Positions 47,795 through 57,116 of a stretch of 64,000 nucleotides of DNA are shown here, piece by piece. A model generated the notes under the pieces. It was not told where the DNA came from. It searched no databases and saw nothing but the letters and a program-made list of their open reading frames with translations. The DNA is taken from contig JAUNAK010000001.1 in assembly GCA_030527665.1 (NCBI GenBank), forward strand, positions 24,905 to 88,904, written 5' to 3'. This DNA comes from Eubacteriales bacterium. Lineage in GTDB: Bacteria; Bacillota; Clostridia; Lachnospirales; Lachnospiraceae. Position 1 is the stretch's first letter. Each line of letters starts with the position of its first letter. The position numbers and the translations under genes are program-made.

Positions 47795-47809
47795 TCTCTT
47801 CTCCTTTCG

Positions 47810-48790
47810 TCAGTTCTTTCTGCGACGTGCAGATACATCGGCATAAACTGCGACGATAACGATAATACCGGTTACGATCAGCTGGAAGTCTTTTCCGAGA
47901 CCAAAGGCAAGGATACCTTCCTGCAGAAGAGAAATAATGGTAACACCGATAACGGTACCAAGAATCGATGCAAGACCGCCGACCATGGATGTACCACCCA
48001 TAACGCAGCCTGCAATTGCTTCGTTGTTGTACTGATCGCCGTAACCCGGCTGTACGGTCGTATATGCGGCAACAAAGAACAGTGCAGCAATGCCGGTCAG
48101 CAGACCGCACATAACATAGGCAAGCATCTCATATTTCTTTGTATTGACACCGGACAGACGAACAGCCTCCCGATTGGAACCAAGGCAGAGAATATAACGT
48201 CCCGGTCTTGTGTTGTACAGAAGAATTCCACAGAGAACAGCGGCAATCAGGAAAACTACCAGACCTGTCGGAAATCCTTTGTAGGAAACGATATTACGGA
48301 ACCAGCCATTGACCGGGTCTTTGGACTGCGGCCAGCTCTGGGACTGTACTTTTGTAAATACGGCAGCAATACCTTTCGCGATATTCATCGAAGCCATGGA
48401 AACGATGAACGGCGGAACCGACATATAGGCAACCAGCCATCCATTGAAAATGCCGAAAAGCGTTCCGATCACGACTGCAAAGATCATACAGGGGATCAGC
48501 GGCCATTTATAAGAATTGAGGCAGTATCCTGCCATCAGTGCACAGCAGAACATGACCGGTCCGATGGAGAAATCGATTCCTCCGGTTGCAATGACAAATG
48601 TAACTCCAAGAGAAAGGAATCCCAGGAAGTATACATAGTTCAGCGTATTGCGGATGTGATCCAGTCCCGTAGCCGCAAATCCTTTGATTCCGATACAGAA
48701 CACGATGTACATCAGGATCAGTACGCCGACCAGGATGATCCTGTTCAGTCCGATTTTCTTGACGATTGGATTTTGTTTAAGTTTTTCCAA
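47810..48790 (-). CDS. Sugar ABC transporter permease 1 (CUT2/RbsC-like)
   Basis: 326 aa BPD_transp_2 permease with ATGGIDFSIGPVMFC, EAVRLSGVNTKKYEMLAYVMCG and GGTSMVGGLASILGTVIGV motifs. First gene after the LacI-type operator, with GGGAGG 5 bases before its ATG. About a third of its residues match permease 2 by eye, so the two are paralogues that likely pair. Confidence 0.92.
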   Translation of the reverse strand: MEKLKQNPIVKKIGLNRIILVGVLILMYIVFCIGIKGFAATGLDHIRNTLNYVYFLGFLSLGVTFVIATGGIDFSIGPVMFCCALMAGYCLNSYKWPLIPCMIFAVVIGTLFGIFNGWLVAYMSVPPFIVSMASMNIAKGIAAVFTKVQSQSWPQSKDPVNGWFRNIVSYKGFPTGLVVFLIAAVLCGILLYNTRPGRYILCLGSNREAVRLSGVNTKKYEMLAYVMCGLLTGIAALFFVAAYTTVQPGYGDQYNNEAIAGCVMGGTSMVGGLASILGTVIGVTIISLLQEGILAFGLGKDFQLIVTGIIVIVAVYADVSARRRKN

Positions 48791-48896
48791 TGTTCTCCCT
48801 CCCGCTATCTTGATTTTTCAGCTGTAAACAGCAGTTATGACCGTATGGTCAACTGCCGGGCTGTTTTGTTACATTTCACCACTCAATGCTGTGAAT

Positions 48897-48906
48897 GAAA
48901 CGTTTC
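48897..48906. promoter_or_regulatory. LacI-type operator at the transporter promoter
   Basis: Perfect palindrome GAAACGTTTC, extended to near GCGAAACGTTTCATTC, lying 10-20 bases downstream of the -10 box of the permease promoter. Matches three similar sites upstream of the regulator gene. Confidence 0.8.
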
Positions 48907-48915
48907 GCCTTGTTA

Positions 48916-48944
48916 ATTATCTTATTTTTCCTTCTAATAGTCAA
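48916..48944 (-). promoter_or_regulatory. Promoter of the permease-ATPase operon
   Basis: Minus-strand TTGACT (48939-48944), 17-base spacer, GATAAT (48916-48921), directly upstream of the operator, so repressor binding would block RNA polymerase. Confidence 0.85.
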
Positions 48945-49013
48945 CTACATTCCCATATTTCATCGAAATTTTCGCCGTTTTTTCGTCATGTCGACTAATT
49001 TTTCTGCCATTGA

Positions 49014-50015
49014 TCACTTGTTCAGATTCTTTACAGAATTGCCCAGCAGTAATTCCGCATCGAACATGATCTGCTTTTCCGATGTTTCTTCACCATTGAT
49101 CTCGGCCAGAAGCAGCTTTGCGGCTGCTGTTCCGATCTCCTCCATCGGCTGACGCATGACCGTCAGAGAAGGCTTTACGATTCTTGGAAGAAGAAGATCA
49201 TCAATTCCGATCAGTGAGATATCCTCCGGACAACGAACGCCCATCTCATTCATGGCAATGACCGTTCCCAGGTTGATATCGTAGTTGGTCATCAATACTG
49301 CCGTCGGTTTCTCCTTCTGTCGGAGAATCTGTTTCATGCCGTTGTATCCATGTTCCAGCGTATGACTTTCCACAAAAACAAATTCCTCCCGGATGGGAAT
49401 TCCGGCCTCTTCCAAAGCATCCCGATATCCTTTTTCCCGCTCGATACCGGTCATTTCCTCTCTGGATCCCAGCAGTGCAATGTCCCTGTGCCCGTTCCGG
49501 ATCAGATATTCGACAGCTTCCTTTGCCGCTTTGCGATTGTCCAGTGTGACACTGGCCAGTCCCGAATCCGGTACCCATCGATCCACAAATACAATAGGAA
49601 CCCCGGCATCTACAGCAGGCCTTACTGCTGCCATATCCATAGATGTTGCAATTACAAGCATACCGTCGACCTTCTTGTTAAGAAGAAAGCGGATATTATC
49701 TGCTTCGGTCGCAGAATCATCCGATGAATCACAGATCAGCATGCCGTAACCGTTCTTCCTCAGTTCCCGTCCGATGATTTCCATCAGCGTTCCGTTAAAA
49801 ATACTGGAGATTTTCTGGGCGATCAAGCCTACGGTATAGGTTCTGTTCGTAACCAGCCCCCTGGCCATCTCGTTGACCTGATAATGCAGCTTGTCAATGG
49901 CTCTGTCGATTTTCTCCCTGTTCTCCGGCAGCACATTGCCGCCATTCAGATACTTGGAGATCGTAGCAAGAGACAATCCTGTTTCATTTCTGATATCTTT
50001 GATCGTAGCTGCCAA
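49014..50015 (-). CDS. LacI-family transcriptional regulator
   Basis: 333 aa, starting with TTG at 50015 (GGGGAGG 7 bases upstream). Helix-turn-helix TIKDIRNETGLSLATISKYLNGG at the N terminus (residues about 3-25), hinge helix KLHYQVNEMARGLV, then the periplasmic-binding-like effector domain (TYTVGLIAQKISSIFNGTL). Divides sugar transporter genes from the two-component pair. Three palindromic operators lie just upstream, so it probably represses itself and the permease operon until sugar binds. Confidence 0.92.
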   Translation of the reverse strand: MAATIKDIRNETGLSLATISKYLNGGNVLPENREKIDRAIDKLHYQVNEMARGLVTNRTYTVGLIAQKISSIFNGTLMEIIGRELRKNGYGMLICDSSDDSATEADNIRFLLNKKVDGMLVIATSMDMAAVRPAVDAGVPIVFVDRWVPDSGLASVTLDNRKAAKEAVEYLIRNGHRDIALLGSREEMTGIEREKGYRDALEEAGIPIREEFVFVESHTLEHGYNGMKQILRQKEKPTAVLMTNYDINLGTVIAMNEMGVRCPEDISLIGIDDLLLPRIVKPSLTVMRQPMEEIGTAAAKLLLAEINGEETSEKQIMFDAELLLGNSVKNLNK

Positions 50016-50067
50016 ACAAACACCTCCCCTCGAACAGCATGGCCATTGACGAAAACACATACAAGGC

Positions 50068-50091
50068 GAAACGTTTAGGGTGAAACGTTTC
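50068..50091. promoter_or_regulatory. Two adjacent LacI-type operators upstream of the regulator
   Basis: gaaacgttta (50068-50077, one base off the palindrome) and gaaacgtttc (50082-50091), 14 bases apart, 53-76 bases before the TTG start. Confidence 0.75.
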
Positions 50092-50147
50092 GTGATTATT
50101 ATTCTCCCCCTGTTTTCTTATGAATGCAACAGCTTATTATCCTGAGC

Positions 50148-50157
50148 GAAACGTTTC
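50148..50157. promoter_or_regulatory. Third upstream LacI-type operator
   Basis: Perfect gaaacgtttc within gagcgaaacgtttctccc, upstream of the regulator and about 60 bases from the pair at 50068-50091; spacing would allow looping. Confidence 0.7.
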
Positions 50158-50189
50158 TCCCTTGTGCACAATTCCGGCATTCTGTTTTC

Positions 50190-50229
50190 GTCAAAAACAA
50201 CGAAGTACAGTCAAAAACTGCGAAGTACC
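50190..50229. repeat. Two tandem 20-bp repeats upstream of the LacI-type gene
   Basis: gtcaaaaacaacgaagtaca (50190-50209) and gtcaaaaactgcgaagtacc (50210-50229), differing at 3 positions. Adjacent to the terminator hairpin of the response-regulator gene. Possible binding site for an unknown regulator. Confidence 0.6.
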
Positions 50230-50274
50230 AAAAAGGAGCCCTGCACGGCAGCTGCCGTACAGGACTCCTTTTTT
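50230..50274. terminator. Bidirectional terminator after the response regulator gene
   Basis: Stem aaaaaggagnCCTGnACGGCAG.. / CTGCCGTnCAGGnCTCCTTTTTT with a near-perfect 20-bp stem and T-tracts both ways. Confidence 0.88.
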
Positions 50275-50387
50275 GTACTTTGTTCTTTATCCGGTTAGTA
50301 CCGATCATAACGAATACTTGCTGTATGGATCATTATGCATTACGCCCGGATCCTCATGCATTACGCATCGCTCGAACGTGATACCGT

Positions 50388-51077
50388 TTAAACCTTGAAG
50401 CGGTATCCGACTCCCCAGATGGTTTCGATATACTGCGGTTTTGCGGTATTGAATTCGATCTTCTCACGAATCTTCTTGACATGAACGGTTACCGTAGCAA
50501 TGTCACCGATCGAATCCATATTCCAGATCTCCCGGAACAGTTCTTCTTTTGTATACACATGATTCGGATGCTCCGCAAGGAAGGTAAGAAGATCAAACTC
50601 TTTATTTGTAAAATTTTTTTCCTCTCCGTTGATCCATACACGGCGGGCAGTCTTGTCGATCTTGATGCCTCGAATCTCTACCATATCATTCTGCGGATTT
50701 CCGCTGCTGGTCAGACGATCGTATCTGGACAGATGCGCCTTTACCCTTGCCACCATTTCACTGGGTGAAAACGGCTTTGTCATGTAATCATCCGCTCCCA
50801 TTCCCAGTCCATGGATCTTGTCGATATCATCCTTCTTTGCCGATACGATAATGATTGGCGTATTTTTTCGTTCGCGAATCAGCCGGCAGATCTCGAATCC
50901 GTCAATTCCCGGAAGCATCAGGTCTACGATAAACAGATCAAATTCTTCACTTAATGCTCTCTGTACACCGGTTCTGCCGTCATTTTCCATCTCCACTTCA
51001 AAACCGGATAGTTCCAGATAATCCTTCTCCAGTTCTGCAATCGATTCCTCATCTTCAATGATCAGTATTCTGCTCAT
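50388..51077 (-). CDS. OmpR/PhoB-type response regulator
   Basis: 229 aa from ATG at 51077 (AGGAGG 5-6 bases upstream; GTG at 51080 is possible). Receiver domain with acidic pocket IIEDEES, phosphoacceptor in FDLFIVDLMLPG, and IIVSAKKDDIDKIHG; then a winged-helix DNA-binding domain (NKEFDLLTFLAEHPNHVYTKEEL, TVHVKKIREKIE, IWGVGYRF). Overlaps the histidine kinase gene by 23 bases, so both are coupled; the kinase is first. Confidence 0.94.
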   Translation of the reverse strand: MSRILIIEDEESIAELEKDYLELSGFEVEMENDGRTGVQRALSEEFDLFIVDLMLPGIDGFEICRLIRERKNTPIIIVSAKKDDIDKIHGLGMGADDYMTKPFSPSEMVARVKAHLSRYDRLTSSGNPQNDMVEIRGIKIDKTARRVWINGEEKNFTNKEFDLLTFLAEHPNHVYTKEELFREIWNMDSIGDIATVTVHVKKIREKIEFNTAKPQYIETIWGVGYRFKV

Positions 51078-52572
51078 CACTTACCTCCTGATGTTTTCTT
51101 AACACAAAATATATGACTGTACCGACACCCTCTTTGCTGGTTGCCCATACTTTTCCTTCATGATCCTCCAGGATCTTTTTGACAATGGATAGACCGATGC
51201 CGCTGCCGCCCTTCGAGCTTCTCGCCGTATCGCTCCGATAAAAACGGTCAAAGATATGTGCAATATCCTTGTATTCGATTCCCTTTCCGTTGTCCTCGAT
51301 CTCACACTGGATAAAATCCCCCACATCCCGCAGCCGGATATTGATCCTTCCGTCCTTCTTATCCATATATTTGACGGAATTGCCGATAATGTTGTTGATC
51401 ACACGCCGCAGCTGCTCCGGATCGGCAACGATCCATGCATCCTCATGCAGCAGATTCTGGTAATTCAGCTGGATTCCCTGCGGTTCCAGTTCCATACGGA
51501 GCTCTTCCTGACAATCTTCAAAATAATCCTGCACATGGATCTTGGCAAAATTATACGGGATCCGGTTGGTATCGATTTTGGAATAGATCGTCAGCTCATC
51601 GATCAGACGGGTGATCTCCACGGTCTTGTTATAGATCGTCCGCAGGTATTTTTCCTGTTTTTCCGGTGTTGTTGCCACACCATCCAGCAGTCCTTCCACA
51701 TATCCTTTTATCGCAGTTACAGGTGTCTTCAGATCATGCGAGATATTGCTGACCAGCTCCCTGTTTTTTCCGTCGTCCCGAACCTTCTCCTCGGAGCTTT
51801 CCTTCAGACGGATGCGCATCTCTTCAAAATCCCGGCAGAGGTCGTTCATTTCCTTGACATCACTGCCTCTGACCTCATAATTCAGATTTCCGTCCCGAAT
51901 ATTCTGCGCCGCCTTCTGCAGCTCAGCGATCGGATCCATGATGCTTCTGTAGATCCAGATCGCCATGCATACACAGGTCACGATCAGAATGACGAGCACC
52001 AGAAACAGCAGCTCGATCATATTATTTCGGAGTGAAGGCTTGATCTGATTCAGTTTGCACAGAAGAAAAATGCTGCCTTCCGTACCGTCCTGAAATACAA
52101 AATCCTTTTGTTTGAACAATACCTGATCGGATACCTGAATATATTCCCCCTCCGGTTCATTTTCCGATCGGAACGCAGGGAGATTCTGCAGCAGTTCTTC
52201 ATCCTCCGACTGTGTGTCACTGGTAAAATAGATAGTATCCCCTTTTCGTACAACGATGCAGACACCTTCCTGTATCAGCGTATCGCTGAGCGAAGCCAGC
52301 TGCTCCTTGATCTCGTCTTCCGGCTTATCGGAAACCAGTGTATTCCGAATCTCATCCATCCGTTCCTGAACTATATTTGAAATCAAAATATTACTGTTAT
52401 ACAGTGTTCCCAGTCCCGGATTTTCAAACCCGTATTTCGTTCCGACTGCATTCAGTCTTTGATTCAGCAGTATCATGAATACGATCGTACAGATGATCAA
52501 TGGAATCAATACGACCGAGATAAAGGCAGCACTGATTCTTTTTCGCAGCTCTGCCGTCGGTTTATTTCTCAT
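51055..52572 (-). CDS. Membrane sensor histidine kinase
   Basis: 505 aa from the ATG at 52572 (AAAGGA 3 bases upstream; GGAGG is further away). Two membrane helices (about 13-35 and 185-208) bracket an exported sensor of about 150 residues. HAMP domain about 207-259, HisKA with phosphoacceptor His279 in SNISHDLKTPVTAIK, and HATPase with NNIIGNSVKYM (N box) and SKGGSGIGLSIVKKI (G boxes). Signal unknown. The order kinase then regulator is the reverse of the commoner arrangement. Confidence 0.93.
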   Translation of the reverse strand: MRNKPTAELRKRISAAFISVVLIPLIICTIVFMILLNQRLNAVGTKYGFENPGLGTLYNSNILISNIVQERMDEIRNTLVSDKPEDEIKEQLASLSDTLIQEGVCIVVRKGDTIYFTSDTQSEDEELLQNLPAFRSENEPEGEYIQVSDQVLFKQKDFVFQDGTEGSIFLLCKLNQIKPSLRNNMIELLFLVLVILIVTCVCMAIWIYRSIMDPIAELQKAAQNIRDGNLNYEVRGSDVKEMNDLCRDFEEMRIRLKESSEEKVRDDGKNRELVSNISHDLKTPVTAIKGYVEGLLDGVATTPEKQEKYLRTIYNKTVEITRLIDELTIYSKIDTNRIPYNFAKIHVQDYFEDCQEELRMELEPQGIQLNYQNLLHEDAWIVADPEQLRRVINNIIGNSVKYMDKKDGRINIRLRDVGDFIQCEIEDNGKGIEYKDIAHIFDRFYRSDTARSSKGGSGIGLSIVKKILEDHEGKVWATSKEGVGTVIYFVLRKHQEVSDEQNTDH

Positions 52573-52650
52573 ATATCCTTTCTGTCCTCCGTTATCTTTA
52601 ACAGTAAGTATTCTCATTATAACATAGTGCCGTTTTTCTGATTCTAAATA

Positions 52651-52704
52651 AAAAATAAAGACTTCCTGAAGAGTATGTAATCTCATACCCCCTCAGGAAG
52701 TCTT
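52651..52704 (-). terminator. metK terminator
   Basis: Perfect 12-bp stem aagacttcctga / tcaggaagtctt with a 23-base loop, followed on the minus strand by TTTATTTTTTATTT. Lies 105 bases after the metK stop. Confidence 0.85.
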
Positions 52705-52808
52705 ATCTTATTTCACCGGACCTGCATTACCGCTTCCATACGTTCTGCAATTCGCTGCGGAAGCTGCAGGGAATCTCCGGAGAAAACATTTTTCTGATAT
52801 ACCTTATT

Positions 52809-53993
52809 TTATCCAAGATATTTTTTCAGTTCCTCAGCCTTATCCGTTTTCTCCCACGGGAAGGTGATATCGGTACGGCCAAAGTGTCCGTAAGCAGCTG
52901 TCGGTCTGTAGATCGGTCTTCTCAGATCCAGCATCTTGATAATTCCTGCCGGACGAAGATCGAAATTCTCGCGAACAATCTCAACCAGTCGGTTATCAGA
53001 CAGTTTTCCGGTTCCGAAAGTATCGACCATGATGGAAGTCGGTTCTGCTACACCGATGGCATAGGAAAGCTGGATCTCACATCTGTCAGCCAGACCTGCG
53101 GCAACCAGATTCTTTGCAACATAACGGGCTGCATATGCTGCGGAACGGTCAACCTTTGTGCAGTCCTTACCGGAGAAAGCACCGCCGCCGTGACGTGCAT
53201 AGCCGCCGTAGGTATCTACAATGATCTTACGGCCGGTAAGTCCGGCATCTCCGTGCGGTCCGCCGATTACAAAACGGCCGGTCGGATTGATGAAGAATTT
53301 AGTTTTACTGTCAACCATTGCCGGATCCAGAATCGGATCAAATACATACTTTTTGATATCTGCATGAATCTGTTCCTGTGTAACATCCTCATCATGCTGG
53401 GTGGAAAGTACAACTGCTTCCAGTCTCTTCGGATTTCCCTCCTCGTCATACTCAACGGAAACCTGTGTTTTTCCGTCCGGACGCAGATATTTCAATGTTC
53501 CGTCCTTACGAACCTCTGTCAGTCTCAGAGCCAGCTTGTGAGCCAGAGAGATCGGATACGGCATCAGTTCCTCAGTCTCTCTGCATGCATAACCGAACAT
53601 CATACCCTGATCGCCGGCACCGGTATCCAGATCATCCTTCAAGGAACCGTCTCTTGCCTCCAGCGCTTTGTCAACACCCATGGCAATGTCTGCAGACTGC
53701 TGATCCAGTGCAACCATAACTGCACATGTATTTCCGTTGAATCCGATCTTGCCGTCGTTATAGCCGATCTCATTTACGGTCTCACGTACGATCGTCGGAA
53801 TATCCAGAACAGCCTTTGTTGTAATTTCACCGGTAACCAGTACAAAACCGGTACATGCCGTTGTCTCGCAGGCAACACGGCTCATCGGATCCTGTGCATA
53901 GCAGGCATCCAGAATAGCATCACTGACAGCATCACAGAGCTTGTCGGGATGTCCTTCGGTAACAGATTCAGAAGTAAATAATCTTTTCTCCAT
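52809..53993 (-). CDS. metK: S-adenosylmethionine synthetase
   Basis: 394 aa. Joins ATP and methionine to SAM in the cytoplasm. Signature motifs: [21 protein letters not shown] at the N terminus (GHPDK), [36 protein letters not shown] in the middle (given here as [23 protein letters not shown]), and [22 protein letters not shown]. The transcript leader carries a SAM-I riboswitch with terminator, giving feedback by product. Length is normal. Confidence 0.97.
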   Translation of the reverse strand: MEKRLFTSESVTEGHPDKLCDAVSDAILDACYAQDPMSRVACETTACTGFVLVTGEITTKAVLDIPTIVRETVNEIGYNDGKIGFNGNTCAVMVALDQQSADIAMGVDKALEARDGSLKDDLDTGAGDQGMMFGYACRETEELMPYPISLAHKLALRLTEVRKDGTLKYLRPDGKTQVSVEYDEEGNPKRLEAVVLSTQHDEDVTQEQIHADIKKYVFDPILDPAMVDSKTKFFINPTGRFVIGGPHGDAGLTGRKIIVDTYGGYARHGGGAFSGKDCTKVDRSAAYAARYVAKNLVAAGLADRCEIQLSYAIGVAEPTSIMVDTFGTGKLSDNRLVEIVRENFDLRPAGIIKMLDLRRPIYRPTAAYGHFGRTDITFPWEKTDKAEELKKYLG

Positions 53994-54175
53994 TGTTTTT
54001 CTCCTTGATAGATTTTCGGAAGCAGCGCTTCCTGTATTTGAATTTGATATAACAGCTTATCCTATTAAGAAAACGGCAGCTCCTTCTTTGCTCACAGATC
54101 ATGGGTCAAATAAAGAATGCGGTACATTCCCTCGAAGCGTTTTTTTATTTTACAGGAACGAATTATCCTTCTAAC

Positions 54176-54213
54176 TAAAAAAACGGCTCCATCACAAAAA
54201 GAGTGAGGATCCG
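54176..54213 (-). terminator. Riboswitch-controlled terminator of metK
   Basis: Minus-strand stem CGGaTCCtCAC / GTGaTGGAgCCG with a TCTTTTT loop, then TTTTTT, directly after the SAM-I aptamer. Confidence 0.88.
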
Positions 54214-54221
54214 TCGATCAA

Positions 54222-54322
54222 CTCCCTTATTGTTCGAATCTTTCGCTCAGGCTGGCACCTTCCGCATGCGGGGTTGCCGTGGTTTCACAGGTCCTATGTA
54301 CCTCCGCCACTCTGAATAAGGA
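54222..54322 (-). ncRNA. SAM-I (S-box) riboswitch
   Basis: Minus strand reads CTTATTCAGAGTGGCGGAGG, then GGACCTGTGAAACCACGGCAACC, GGTGCCAGC and closing P1 arm AACAATAAG. The conserved S-box core (AGAGNGGYGGAGGGA-like, ACGGCAACC, GGTGC, AATTCN.. AAG-type closing) is recognisable and P1 arms CTTATT / AATAAG pair. It ends in a rho-independent terminator about 180 bases before metK, so SAM should switch metK off. Confidence 0.93.
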
Positions 54323-54419
54323 AATGGGATATGCAATTTTCTTAATTATCGAAAAATACAATAGCTCTTTTTTTCTGTGCCGTCAAGCAGTTTCTCTCAT
54401 TCTTTTGCTGCGTACTCAT

Positions 54420-54533
54420 ATCTGTACATCTTCGACGAGTAACCATCCCTAAAAACGGAGACGGGTCAGTTCAGAATACTGGACAAAGCCAACGAAGAAA
54501 AACCATCCCCTAAAAATGGAAACAGGTCTTCGG
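54420..54533. repeat. Two direct copies of a 55-bp intergenic repeat
   Basis: Core aaccatccctaaaaacggagacgggtc (54441-54467) and aaccatcccctaaaaatggaaacaggtc (54501-54528), with related flanks (ctgtacatc..cgacgag / ctggacaaag..acgaag). A short motif gggctctgcgagac at 54533-54546 resembles the repeated element at 13.7 and 58.8 kb. Confidence 0.6.
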
Positions 54534-54580
54534 CGGGCTCTGCGAGACACTGCACCTGTGAAGCTGATGTCATAGCAAAT

Positions 54581-54719
54581 CTGCTGTATGCAGAAATACT
54601 GATGCTATTAACTGCTACTGCTGTATGTAGGAGGCCGGATACACGCCCAGACGAGCTTTCTTTGATTTGCCGAAGCTGCTGCTGCATGCAGGAAGCCGGA
54701 TAGTAACTATCCGGCTTCC
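54581..54719. repeat. Three degenerate ctgctgYatgYag repeats and a hairpin downstream of murA
   Basis: Copies near 54581, 54618 (ctgctgtatgtaggaggccggat) and 54679 (ctgctgcatgcaggaagccggat). The last copy merges into a perfect hairpin ggaagccggatagt..actatccggcttcc (54691-54719) which may terminate murA. Confidence 0.55.
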
Positions 54720-54823
54720 TGTTGTTTCTGTATTTATATTTTTTATTGAATTCTGCGAGAGCTGATGTCTGAAAGACATAAATCATCTCCAAAATGCTGT
54801 ACCGGCATTCCGATTCCTAATGA

Positions 54824-56116
54824 TCAGCCGACACGAAGACGGAATTTCTGAATTCCTCTTTCATCCTCTACACGCTCGATCTCTGCGCCAAGTCCACGAA
54901 GCTTCTGATCAAAATCCTCATATCCGCGGAGAATATAGATAATATCATCTACTACCGTAATACCTTCTGCTGCCAGACCGGCAATAACCAGTGCCGCACC
55001 TGCACGAAGGTCCGGCGCACTTACTCTTGCACCGGTAAATCCATCCACGCCGTCGATGATCGCCGTATTGCCTTCAACCTTGATCAGAGCACCCATTCTT
55101 GCGAGCTCATCACAATATTTAAAACGATTTTCAAAAATACTTTCTGTAACGATACTGGTTCCGTTTGCCAGACACAGAGCCACACTGATCTGCGGCTGCA
55201 TATCCGTCGGGAATCCCGGATACGGAAGAGTCTTTACATGTGTTCTTCCAAGACGGCTCTTGGCAATGACACGAAGAGCATCATCAAATTCCTGTACTTC
55301 ACAGCCGATTTCTGTCAGCTTTGCCGTCATCGCTTCCAGATGCTTCGGAATTACATTCTTGATCAGTACATCACCGCAGGTTGCCGCTGCTGCAAACATA
55401 AAGGTTCCTGCTTCGATCATATCCGGAACGATCGCGTAGGTCGTTTTGTGCAGCTTCTCTACACCGCGGATACGAATAACATCGGTACCTGCACCTTTGA
55501 TATTGGCACCCATACTGTTCAGGAAGTTTGCAATATCAACAACGTGCGGCTCTCTGGCAGCATTCTCAATAATGGTATTGCCATGTGCCAGTGCTGCAGC
55601 CATCATAATATTGATCGTAGCACCAACCGATACCATATCCAGGAAGATATGTGCTCCATGCAGATTCTCTGCAGAAGCAACGATCACACCATGCCGGATA
55701 TTAACTGTTGCACCCAGTGCACGGAATCCTTTCAGATGCTGATCGATCGGACGGCTTCCGATATTGCATCCGCCCGGAAGCGGAACCTCCGCATGTTTGT
55801 ATTTTCCAAGAAGTGCTCCCAGAAGATAATAGGATGCACGAATCTTTTTAATAAACTCATAATCAACGCTGACAGAACCGATGGTCTTTCCGTCAATGAC
55901 AACTGCATGACGATCGATACGATCAACCTGTGCACCGATTACTGCAATAGCTTCCAGAAGAACATTAATATCACTGACATCCGGTATATTCTCCACACGT
56001 ACCGGTTCATCCGTCATCAGCGCAGCTGTAAGGATTGCCAGTGCCGCATTTTTGGCACCGCCGATCTCTACCTCTCCAACCAACGGACTTCCGCCCTTGA
56101 TTACATACTTATCCAT
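54824..56116 (-). CDS. murA: UDP-N-acetylglucosamine 1-carboxyvinyltransferase
   Basis: 430 aa EPSP-synthase-fold enzyme of the first committed step of peptidoglycan synthesis, adding enolpyruvate to UDP-GlcNAc. Motifs: VEIGGAKNAALAI (active-site Lys/Asn), LPGGCNIGSRPIDQHLKGFRALGA with the fosfomycin-target Cys in GGC, IENAAREPHVVD, GFPTDMQPQ and ENRFKYCDEL. GAGGTGGAG is 2-6 bases upstream of the ATG. Single gene with its own promoter. Confidence 0.96.
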   Translation of the reverse strand: MDKYVIKGGSPLVGEVEIGGAKNAALAILTAALMTDEPVRVENIPDVSDINVLLEAIAVIGAQVDRIDRHAVVIDGKTIGSVSVDYEFIKKIRASYYLLGALLGKYKHAEVPLPGGCNIGSRPIDQHLKGFRALGATVNIRHGVIVASAENLHGAHIFLDMVSVGATINIMMAAALAHGNTIIENAAREPHVVDIANFLNSMGANIKGAGTDVIRIRGVEKLHKTTYAIVPDMIEAGTFMFAAAATCGDVLIKNVIPKHLEAMTAKLTEIGCEVQEFDDALRVIAKSRLGRTHVKTLPYPGFPTDMQPQISVALCLANGTSIVTESIFENRFKYCDELARMGALIKVEGNTAIIDGVDGFTGARVSAPDLRAGAALVIAGLAAEGITVVDDIIYILRGYEDFDQKLRGLGAEIERVEDERGIQKFRLRVG

Positions 56117-56497
56117 TCTCCACCTCTATACTCAAATACTTGAAGCAGCCAATGCTCCCCAGCAGCTGCTTCGGATCTACATACCAAAACAGACTGCGCC
56201 GTATAAAGCGCAGCTCTAGTTTATTTATATTACCTTATAATTTCTCTTTTGTAAACAATCACAAATCACAAGCCCTGCTCATATCACAATATATAGAATT
56301 AAACAACTGTTATTTTCAATATATTGTATTGACTGCATACAATTTTTTTCTTTTTCTCAGTATTTTTCCTGGTAAATACGGTACTTCAGGGAATATTTTC
56401 AGCTTTAGAGAACGAATTACAGCTATCCCGCAAGTGCTGCTTTTTTGAGAAACTATTGTTTACCGAAACTCACAGACCATCCTGCAAACTTCATGTT
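56117..56497. other. 381-base intergenic region with murA promoter and leader hairpin
   Basis: Contains the murA promoter (56227-56255), a leader stem gaagcagc / gctgcttc (56141-56173), and AT-rich sequence to aroK with no gene recognised. The leader hairpin lies directly before the ribosome site. Confidence 0.5.
56227..56255 (-). promoter_or_regulatory. murA promoter
   Basis: Minus-strand TTTACA (56250-56255), 17-base spacer, TAATAT (56227-56232), about 110 bases before the ATG. Confidence 0.7.
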
Positions 56498-57004
56498 TTA
56501 ATTCCTGCTTTTCAGCTGCTCCAGAACCTTATACAGTGTTTCTTCCAGAGACAGATTCTTCTCATCGACGATCAGATCCGCATATTTTTCATACAGAACA
56601 GATCTCTCTTCGTAGATATCTCTCAGTGTCTGTCCATCCTTCAAAACCACTCCCCGATTACGAAGATTTCCCAGTCTTTTGCACAGATCCTCATAGGGAA
56701 GACGAAGATACACGACCTCAGCAATTTCCTTCAGATGAAGCATGGCTGCTTCACCATATACCACACTGCCTCCTGTGGCGATGATCGACCGTTCTGTCTG
56801 AATATCCGCATTTACCTGATTCTCAATTTTCAAAAAACCGGAAATGCCGTCCTGTTCAATAATTTCCTTCAAAAGTCGTTTTTCCTGTTTCTGGATCAGC
56901 AGATCGGAATCAACAAACTGATATCCCATCTCCTTTGCCAGAATTACTCCAATGGTACTCTTGCCAACACCAGGCATACCGATCAGCACAACATTATTCT
57001 TCAT
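56498..57004 (-). CDS. aroK: Shikimate kinase
   Basis: 168 aa from the ATG at 57004: GGAGG lies 8 bases upstream, while the ATG two codons earlier is too near it. P-loop LIGMPGVGKSTIG, DSD motif in FVDSDLLIQ, ATGGSVVY for shikimate binding, and the lid RNRGVVLKDGQTL. It phosphorylates shikimate in the aromatic pathway. It stands alone rather than in an aro operon, after gdhA. Confidence 0.9.
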   Translation of the reverse strand: MKNNVVLIGMPGVGKSTIGVILAKEMGYQFVDSDLLIQKQEKRLLKEIIEQDGISGFLKIENQVNADIQTERSIIATGGSVVYGEAAMLHLKEIAEVVYLRLPYEDLCKRLGNLRNRGVVLKDGQTLRDIYEERSVLYEKYADLIVDEKNLSLEETLYKVLEQLKSRN

Positions 57005-57116
57005 ACGCATTTCCTCCGGAATACTCCTATAATAATACACCGCCTTCCTCCCGTACCAGGTTTCTCAGAACCCGGATCGATGGATAAACACCGGGAAAAC
57101 AGTGCTTTCCTTTATA

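Noticed and set aside
54466-54792. 108-codon minus-strand open frame between metK and murA
   Set aside because: It is built from the direct repeats and hairpin in this spacer, has no ribosome site and no domain; likely spurious.
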